Notes under the pieces: model-generated | What the model was told of the DNA's origin: nothing | Seen by the model: only the letters and a program-made list of their open reading frames with translations | Databases searched by the model: none | Translations under genes and position numbers: made by a program | Part shown: positions 34,440 through 40,408 of the stretch, piece by piece | Position numbering within the stretch: position 1 is the first letter of the stretch | Layout of the letters: each line of letters begins with the position of its first letter | Origin: Gammaproteobacteria bacterium | GTDB taxonomy: Bacteria; Pseudomonadota; Gammaproteobacteria; Pseudomonadales; Azotimanducaceae | NCBI GenBank assembly: GCA_026707905.1 | Contig: JAPOVY010000007.1 | Span: 1 to 40,408 of the forward strand | Direction: 5' to 3' | Length of the DNA: 40,408 nucleotides

Positions 34440-35537
34440 ATGGCTAAGTACCTATTCCGTCGCGTTCTACTGCTGGTTCCGACGCTGATTGGGATCATCA
34501 CCTTAAATTTCTTCATCGTGCAGATGGCGCCCGGTGGACCTGTCGATCAAATGATCGCGGCGCTGACTGGTCAGGACACAGGCGGTGCTACCAGTCGTGT
34601 CGCCGGTGCGCAAAGTGGGTCACGCCAGACTGACGCATCTACGTCAGCGCAATCGCAATACGCTGGCGCACAAGGACTGGATCCAGAACTGATCGAGGCG
34701 ATCGAACGGCAATTCGGGTTCGATAAGCCGCTGCATGTGCGCTACTTCAAGATGATTGGAGACTATCTCACACTCGACCTTGGCGAAAGCTATTTCGAAG
34801 GGAGGCCGGTGATCGATCTCATTGTCGAACGATTTCCAGTGTCCATTTCCTTAGGTCTGTGGTCGATGCTGTTGATCTATCTCATCTCCATCCCGCTCGG
34901 CGTCGCAAAAGCTGTGCGAGACGGCGGCAAATTTGATGCGTGGACCAGCGGCGTCATCTTCGTAGGTTACGCGGTACCTGGTTTCCTATTCGCCGTCTTT
35001 CTGATCGTGCTCTTCGCTGGAGGCGCTTACTTAGATCTATTTCCGTTGAGAGGTCTTACATCGAACAATTTCGACGAACTGAGTTTCGGCGGCAAGATCA
35101 TTGACTATTTCTGGCATTTGGCGTTACCCGTCGTCGCGTTGACCATCGGCGGTTTCGCGACTTTGACGATGTTGACCAAGAATTCGTTTCTCGACGAGAT
35201 CGCGAAGCAATATGTTCTGACGGCTCGTGCGAAGGGTCTCGATGAACAGCGCGTTCTGTATGGACACGTCTTCCGCAACGCGATGCTAATCGTCATAGCA
35301 GGTTTTCCCGCTGCATTGGTCGGCATCCTCTTCACCGGTGCACTTCTGATCGAAGTGATTTTCTCCTTGGACGGACTCGGTCTTCTTGGCTTTGACGCCG
35401 TTTTACGACGAGACTACCCCATTATTTTCGGGACACTTTTCGTGTTCACATTCGTCGGGCTAGTAATGACGCTGGTTGGCGACATTACGTACACACTCGT
35501 CGATCCTCGAATCGACTTTGAGTCGCGCAGCACCTAA
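34440..35537 (+). CDS. yejB: Peptide/microcin C-type ABC transporter permease YejB
   Basis: Inner-membrane permease of the DppB/OppB family, YejB branch. The 365 residues begin with the first membrane helix ([21 protein letters not shown]) and [10 protein letters not shown] Gly/Ser/Gln-rich periplasmic loop of about 45 residues (about 43-85), then [19 protein letters not shown], are both typical of YejB. The EAA loop for ATPase docking is visible as [21 protein letters not shown]. The C-terminal [12 protein letters not shown] matches E. coli YejB closely. Its stop and the yejE start share one base (TAATG), so they are translationally coupled. E. coli YejABEF imports peptides and microcin C. 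Confidence 0.93.
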   Translation: MAKYLFRRVLLLVPTLIGIITLNFFIVQMAPGGPVDQMIAALTGQDTGGATSRVAGAQSGSRQTDASTSAQSQYAGAQGLDPELIEAIERQFGFDKPLHVRYFKMIGDYLTLDLGESYFEGRPVIDLIVERFPVSISLGLWSMLLIYLISIPLGVAKAVRDGGKFDAWTSGVIFVGYAVPGFLFAVFLIVLFAGGAYLDLFPLRGLTSNNFDELSFGGKIIDYFWHLALPVVALTIGGFATLTMLTKNSFLDEIAKQYVLTARAKGLDEQRVLYGHVFRNAMLIVIAGFPAALVGILFTGALLIEVIFSLDGLGLLGFDAVLRRDYPIIFGTLFVFTFVGLVMTLVGDITYTLVDPRIDFESRST

Positions 35538-36628
35538 TGTCTGACGCCCAACCAGTGCTACTTGACACGTCGGTTGCGAATACCGTGGAACGTCGGCGTC
35601 CTCAGTTCTCGCCGTTAACCCAACGTCGATGGGCAAACTTCAAAGCGAATAAACGCGGCTATTGGAGCCTTTGGATCATCGGCTCATTGGTGCTTTTAAG
35701 TCTCTTCGCGGAGGTGATCGCTAACGACAAACCGATCATCTTGACTTACGAAGGTAAGTTGTATAGCCCGATGATCTTCGAATACCCAGAGACCGCATTC
35801 GGTGGGGTATTCGAAACCGAAGCCCACTATGCGTCGCCGGTCGTTCAGGACTTAATCGAACAAGGGAATGGTTGGATGCTGTGGCCCTTAATTCCGTTCA
35901 GTCACGACACAATTGACCGTCACACCGAAGGCACCGTCCCGGCAGCGCCGAGTGCGCGCCATTGGCTTGGGACCGATGATGTTGCACGTGACGTAACAGC
36001 CCGTCTGATCTATGGTTTTCGGTTATCCGTGTTATTCGGCCTAGCCTTGACTCTGATTACGTCGGTAATTGGGATTGCAGTAGGCTCGTCCCAAGGGTAC
36101 TTCGGTGGCCTAGTTGATCTCATCGGTCAACGTGTGGTCGAAATATGGTCTGGACTTCCAACGCTGTTCGTCATCATCGTATTGGCGAGCATTTTTGAAC
36201 CTAATCCGTTTGTATTGCTCTCCCTACTCGTCATGTTCAATTGGATGGCGTTGGTTGCGGTTGTTCGCGCCGAGTTTCTCCGAACACGCAACTTTGAATA
36301 TGTGAATGCCGCTCGTGCGCTTGGCGAAAAAGACCTAAAGATCATGTTTAAGTACGTGTTACCCAACGCTATGGTCGCTACACTGACCTTTCTCCCATTC
36401 ATTCTGAACGGTTCGATCACAACACTCACGTCCCTCGACTTTCTCGGTTTCGGACTCCCGGCAGGCTACCCATCCTTAGGGGAGTTACTCGCACAAGGCA
36501 AAGCAAACTTACATGCCCCATGGCTCGGGTTATCTGGCTTTTTCACGCTTGCGATCATGCTGACGCTATTAGTGTTCGTTGGGGAGGGAGTTCGAGACGC
36601 ATTCGACCCACGACGCGCCATCAATTGA
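35537..36628 (+). CDS. yejE: Peptide/microcin C-type ABC transporter permease YejE
   Basis: Partner permease of YejB, DppC family, 363 residues. It has the YejE-type N-terminus (SPLTQRRWANFKANKRGYWSL in two parts, then helix one and EVIANDKPII), a long periplasmic segment before HWLGTDDVARDVTARLIYG, and the EAA loop AARALGEKDLKIMFKYVLPNA. It ends EGVRDAFDPRRAIN, as in E. coli YejE. A YejF ATPase is missing downstream; instead a TonB-dependent receptor and then the binding protein follow, so the ATPase is presumably beyond the window or supplied elsewhere. Confidence 0.93.
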   Translation: MSDAQPVLLDTSVANTVERRRPQFSPLTQRRWANFKANKRGYWSLWIIGSLVLLSLFAEVIANDKPIILTYEGKLYSPMIFEYPETAFGGVFETEAHYASPVVQDLIEQGNGWMLWPLIPFSHDTIDRHTEGTVPAAPSARHWLGTDDVARDVTARLIYGFRLSVLFGLALTLITSVIGIAVGSSQGYFGGLVDLIGQRVVEIWSGLPTLFVIIVLASIFEPNPFVLLSLLVMFNWMALVAVVRAEFLRTRNFEYVNAARALGEKDLKIMFKYVLPNAMVATLTFLPFILNGSITTLTSLDFLGFGLPAGYPSLGELLAQGKANLHAPWLGLSGFFTLAIMLTLLVFVGEGVRDAFDPRRAIN

Positions 36629-36653
36629 CGGAACTCGCAGCTAGTTTCCGTCA
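36626..36653. terminator. Hairpin overlapping the yejE stop
   Basis: TGACGGAA (36626-36633, including the yejE stop) pairs with TTCCGTCA (36646-36653), 8 bp extended by CT/AG across a one-base bulge. No U-run follows. It may attenuate read-through from yejBE into the receptor gene. Confidence 0.35.
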
Positions 36654-36751
36654 TTCGTCGAATCAGCTTTCGGGTCTTCTGAGTTTTCCCTAGTATTGGG
36701 GAAGCTCAAGTATCATAGGGGATTAATCCTTCTCCAACTAAGGGAGTCTCT

Positions 36752-39521
36752 ATGGCATCCTTGCGTATCTACACACGGTCATTCTGGACGTCCATGGCCG
36801 TCGTATTTTTTGCCTCATCGAGTTACCTCAACATCTCAGCTCAGGACACTGACGCGGACGAGGAAGAAGCCGATGAGGTCACCGAGGAAGTTGTCGTATA
36901 CGGGCATGCAGCAATCCCTCGACCGAAAGAAGCTGGCTGATCATTTCAAAGACACGATTACCGCGGAAGATATTGGGTTATTTCCCGATCAAAACCTCGC
37001 GGAAGCACTTCAACGCGTAAGCGGAGTCGCCATCGATCGCAAGAGCGGCGAAGGTGCTTTCGTCAGCGTGCGCGGTCTTGGTCCGAATTTCGTACAAACA
37101 ACGATCAATGGCCGGGTATCCGCATCCAATGTATCACCTGGTAGTCACGATGGGCGCGGCGCGACTAACGCTGGGTCGCGCGTTGTCGGCTTTAATGCTT
37201 TTCAATCCGGACTCGTTCAAGCGGTTGAAGTGAGCAAATCACCGCGTGCCGATCACGTAGAAGGTGGTCTCGGCGGATTTGTCGACATTCAAGCACGTAA
37301 GCCGTTTGACCTCGGCGAACGTCACATGGCGTTCAACTTTGACACCACGATCAATGAATTAGCAGACGATACGGCACCTGGCGTATTCGCCTTATTCAGC
37401 GATCTTCTGACGGAGGATCTCGGCTTCATGGTGTCTGCACAGTGGGACAACCGTGTATTCCGATCAGACTCGCTACATCATTACTCATACATTGGCGACC
37501 CAAGAACCGTTACACTGGACGGCGTCACCATGACGGGTTATTACCCACGTCAGCTTCTCGGGGAATTGCACATTACTGATCGCGATCGCTTGAACGTTTC
37601 TTCGTCCTTGCAGTTTCGCCCATCCGATCGTGTTGATGTCACGGTCGACCTTCTGTATACCGCCAACCAAGAAGACGAACGTGACTTCTGGCGGGATTTC
37701 AGGCTTCAACAAGGGCATCCTCGCATTACGTCGGCTGCTATCGAAAGCGATAACGGGACCAACATCTTCACGGAAGTCTCGACATCCGGTGCAGGATTGT
37801 TCGTGCAGCACGCGACCGAGGTTGTCGATACCGAAGCTATGAATATCGGCGCTAATCTTCAATTTCAAGCAACGGACCGGCTTTCCTTGAACTTCGATGC
37901 AACGATTTCTCAGACAGAGTCTCCAATTACCAATCGTGACTACCTGATTCGAAATACGCGCGCGCAAATGTCATATCGAAAGTACGGCCCTGGGGGCTTG
38001 CCAGCACTAACGACGACATCGCCAATCAACGATCCGGATTTCTTTGAGGTAGTCAAACACTCGATTCAAGATCACCTAGTCGATGACGAAGTCATCCAGA
38101 TGAGAGCGGACGCGACATTTGAAATCGGTGGTGCTTGGCTTGAATCAGCACAGTTCGGGATTAGAACGTACGATCAGAATAGGCGAGATCGTCATCGTTA
38201 CCTTAACAGTCGCGCATTTATCCGGTCAAGCCTTGATGAATTCGGTGGTCGTTATCCATTTCCAGCGGAAGAAGACTTCCTAAGCGGGCTCGGTAACCAG
38301 TTTCCAGCACCGGTCGTTAACCCGAATCTTGACGTGATTCAGCGGACTTTCGTAACCCGCGCGGATGAAATAAGGGCGGGTGGCGGCTTCAATACCGGAA
38401 CTGCGAAGGCTTTGGAAGACTTCACTGTCGGTCGATTCAATGAAGACTTGAACCACGATGACGATGGTACTGCCGTCTATGCGATGGTTACCTTTACCGG
38501 TGAGTTTGGTGAGACACCGTATTCTGGCAATTTCGGAGTTCGCTACGTCAATAACAGTACCGGGTCCGTAGGTGAAATCGCCGAACCGGTGTCGATCGAC
38601 TACTCCGACCCGACCGTACCTGAGATCATCCTTTCTGATCCAACGTACGTCGACGTGGGTCACGAATACTCAAGAGTATTACCGGCACTGAATCTTCGTT
38701 TCGACCCTCGCGAAGACATTGTGATTCGAGCATCACTCGCGAGAGTGATGAGCCGCCCACGATATCTGGATCTGAACCCTCGCAAGTCCGTACAGGCTCG
38801 AGTGCGCACCATGCGTGGTGGAAATGGTGAGCTCGATCCAACGATGGCTACACAATTCGACCTTGCCTTTGAGTGGTATTTCGCTGACTACTCGATCGCG
38901 CAGGTAGGCTTCTTCACGAAAGACATCGAAGCGTTCGTCCAACCTGATATCGAGGAAGTGCCGTTTCCTGGGCTAACTGATCCCGAAACGAATCTACCGC
39001 TAGTGTTCTCGCTGTTTAGACCTTTGAACACAGGCGCATCGAGCTTAACCGGTGTCGAACTGGCCTTTCAGCGTACCTTTGCAGATCTGCTTCGCGCACC
39101 TTTCGACGGTCTAGGTGTCATCGCAAACTGGACGTTCATTAACTCGGGTTCTGATTTCCGAAACGAAAAAACGAATGCCGCGTACGGAATACCCGGACTC
39201 TCAGAGAATACTGTGAACTTTACGTTGTTCTACGAGAAAGAACGGATTGCGGCACGCGTCTCCTATAACTTCCGCGATGACTTTCTTGATGCTATTGCAG
39301 ATGGTCAAGGTCATCCGTACTTCGTTGACGCGTATTCGCAGCTCGATGCATCCATTGGTTTCACGTTGAACGAACGGGTTGCGTTTAGTCTTGAAGCAAT
39401 CAACATCGGCGACGAAAACGTGTACTACTACAACCTAATAGCCACGGGAGAAGACGAACACTTTTCAAGCGCGATCAACGCCGGACGCCGATTCCAGTTT
39501 GGCGTTCGCGTAAAAATGTAA
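36752..39521 (+). pseudogene. Large TonB-dependent receptor, frameshifted after the signal peptide
   Basis: Outer-membrane receptor of the Caulobacter/Xanthomonas TonB type (TIGR01782-like) for bulky ligands such as glycans or peptides. The start is the ATG at 36752, with an AAGGGAG ribosome binding site and a signal peptide (RIYTRSFWTSMAVVFFASSS, cleavage near SAQ). An acidic stretch leads to TonB-box-like EEVVVYG. The frame then breaks: removing one G from GGG at 36902-36904 joins YG to MQQSLDRKK and restores ITAEDIGLFPDQNLAEALQR, the plug domain and the full barrel to the terminal FQFGVRVKM. A longer frame from 36696 avoids the break but lacks any signal peptide. Repaired length is about 922 residues. 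This is either a real inactivating insertion or a sequencing error. Confidence 0.87.
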
Positions 39522-39540
39522 CGCTAACCACATATTCAGT

Positions 39541-39574
39541 TGCAGCGTTACACCAATTCGGGTGTAACGCTGCA
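39541..39574. terminator. Strong hairpin after the receptor gene
   Basis: A 14-bp perfect stem, TGCAGCGTTACACC (39541-39554) with GGTGTAACGCTGCA (39561-39574), and a 6-base AATTCG loop, 19 bases after the receptor stop. There is no U-run on the plus strand. The stem is strong enough to stall transcription or to protect the 3' end of the receptor mRNA. Confidence 0.65.
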
Positions 39575-39715
39575 CGATCGTTAACGCCCTTGCATGCGCA
39601 TCCGTAGCGTGTGCTTGGACCGCTCACATCGCAACGCGACATCGCCATTGTTTGTGCTGATAGACGTTCGATTGCCAACATCTGTGCGTTAACCACTTTG
39701 TCGATTCCACCAGCT

Positions 39716-40408
39716 ATGACGTCAATGAGTAGGCAGAGGTCCCTGTATTACCTACTGGTCGTCTGCTGCGTATGTCACGCTCAAATATTGGACACAGCAG
39801 AACTGGAATACCAGCATGGTATTTCCCTACTGCACGAACTGAAATATCCAGCGGACTTCGAACACTTCGAGTACGCCAATCCTGATGCGCCCAAGGGCGG
39901 CAAAATCGTTCTAGCGACGACCGCGCCCATCGTGAATTTCAATGGTGCTCGAGGACCCGAATTGCCAAACGCAATGGGGTTAGGACGAACGACGGACCGA
40001 TTACTTATTCGAACTGCCGACGAACTGTCCGGCCTCTACGGACAGCTAGTAGCAGGTGTCGCGTTATCGCCGGATCACAAATCATTGTTTTTTCGTCTGC
40101 ACGACCACGCTCGTTGGCACGACGGTGTACCCGTTACTACCGATGACATTCAGTTCACGTACGACCAAATGATGTCGGCCGTACACGGACGCGTGTACTT
40201 CGCGAGTTGGATCAAATCGTTTGAGATACTCGGTCCGAAGGACTTTGTTGTCCATCATCGTTCAAAGTTTAACAACTCAAACTTGGTCGCAATGACATGG
40301 TTTCCCGTGCGACCCGCACATTACTGGAAAGGACGCGACCCAAACAAACCGACGTTGATACCGCCAGTCGGTAGTGGTCCGTATCGAGTCGCTGAATTCG
40401 ATCGTTCA
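39716..40408 (+). CDS. yejA: Periplasmic peptide-binding protein YejA-like (partial, cut by window end)
   Basis: An open frame of 231 codons starting at ATG 39716 runs off the right edge without a stop. The N-terminus has a signal peptide (SLYYLLVVCCVCHAQ). The mature start reads HELKYPADFEHFEYANPDA then PKGGKI, the hallmark of the YejA branch of SBP_bac_5 oligopeptide-binding proteins, followed by LSPDHKSLFFRLHDHARWHDG, split around the usual family signature, and VGSGPYRV. It should deliver a peptide-like substrate to YejBE encoded just upstream; the receptor gene between them may be the matching outer-membrane gate. Full length would be about 600 residues. Confidence 0.88.
   Translation, partial: MTSMSRQRSLYYLLVVCCVCHAQILDTAELEYQHGISLLHELKYPADFEHFEYANPDAPKGGKIVLATTAPIVNFNGARGPELPNAMGLGRTTDRLLIRTADELSGLYGQLVAGVALSPDHKSLFFRLHDHARWHDGVPVTTDDIQFTYDQMMSAVHGRVYFASWIKSFEILGPKDFVVHHRSKFNNSNLVAMTWFPVRPAHYWKGRDPNKPTLIPPVGSGPYRVAEFDRS

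Noticed and set aside
36696-36751. Upstream start giving one uninterrupted receptor frame
   Set aside because: This frame would replace a clear signal peptide with a basic, non-hydrophobic leader and lacks a good ribosome binding site. The frameshift explanation fits the receptor family better.
1-40408. tRNA genes, CRISPR arrays or phage genes
   Set aside because: I looked for tRNA T-loop patterns outside genes, regularly spaced repeats and phage-type proteins and saw none. The GTTCGAATTC near 12070 lies inside the ubiH coding sequence.
1-40408. Apparent abundance of the palindrome CGATCG across the window
   Set aside because: It recurs noticeably inside and outside genes, but I could not count it against expectation. 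Codon pairs such as Ile/Asp-Arg would produce it, so I make no claim of a functional repeat.

Overview
The window looks like a chromosomal segment from a gammaproteobacterium of moderate GC content. The main reason is gene order. A zapB-like gene, zapA, a 6S RNA and the 5-formyltetrahydrofolate cyclo-ligase gene lie on the minus strand, and pepP, a ubiH-family gene and gcvT run divergently; this is the classic gammaproteobacterial layout. Cytoplasmic-looking sulfatases, TonB-dependent receptors and several Fe(II)/2-oxoglutarate oxygenases suggest a heterotroph living on algal or other organic matter, possibly marine. That lifestyle is inference.

Layout. (1) 1-4782: an AT-rich leader, then transketolase, phosphoglycerate kinase and a D-2-hydroxyacid dehydrogenase (+). 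(2) 4806-6971: an acid-sugar dehydratase of the enolase superfamily and a CmcJ/NvfI-type oxygenase (-), followed by about 585 bp without an intact gene. (3) 7557-10240: a minus-strand housekeeping block, read zapB-like, zapA, 6S RNA, fau, def, rpiA. (4) 10282-21025: pepP-ubiH-gcvT with 4-bp overlaps, then gcvH-gcvPA-gcvPB. About 4 kb separates gcvT from gcvH; it holds a frameshifted TonB-dependent receptor on the opposite strand and a VapBC toxin-antitoxin pair. The glycine decarboxylase P-protein is split in two subunits. (5) 21135-27165: a compact plus-strand run of six genes (esterase, OtnK-like kinase, OtnC-like aldolase/decarboxylase, phytanoyl-CoA-dioxygenase-like oxygenase with an extra N-terminal domain, TIM-barrel isomerase/epimerase, Gfo/Idh/MocA oxidoreductase), facing a minus-strand oxygenase-sulfatase pair (27266-29823). 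(6) 29940-34195: a peptidase-like alpha/beta hydrolase, a gene-poor stretch with two small hypothetical ORFs, and a second sulfatase paralogous to the first. (7) 34440-40408: yejB and yejE peptide-type ABC permeases, a large TonB-dependent receptor whose signal peptide lies in a different frame from its body, and the start of a yejA-like binding protein cut by the window end.

How they may work together. The kinase and class II aldolase resemble the OtnK/OtnC pair that phosphorylates 3-oxo-tetronates and decarboxylates them to dihydroxyacetone phosphate. A Gfo/Idh/MocA dehydrogenase and a TIM-barrel isomerase sit where the known pathway uses a different dehydrogenase and OtnI. With an esterase, 2OG oxygenases and two sulfatases lacking signal peptides, regions 5-6 look like an island for intracellular breakdown of a small, possibly esterified and sulfated, acid-sugar-like compound. 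The substrate is unknown. This cluster is the best candidate here for an undescribed catabolic system. Both TonB-dependent receptors carry an apparent one-base insertion, so either both are decaying or the assembly has small indel errors.
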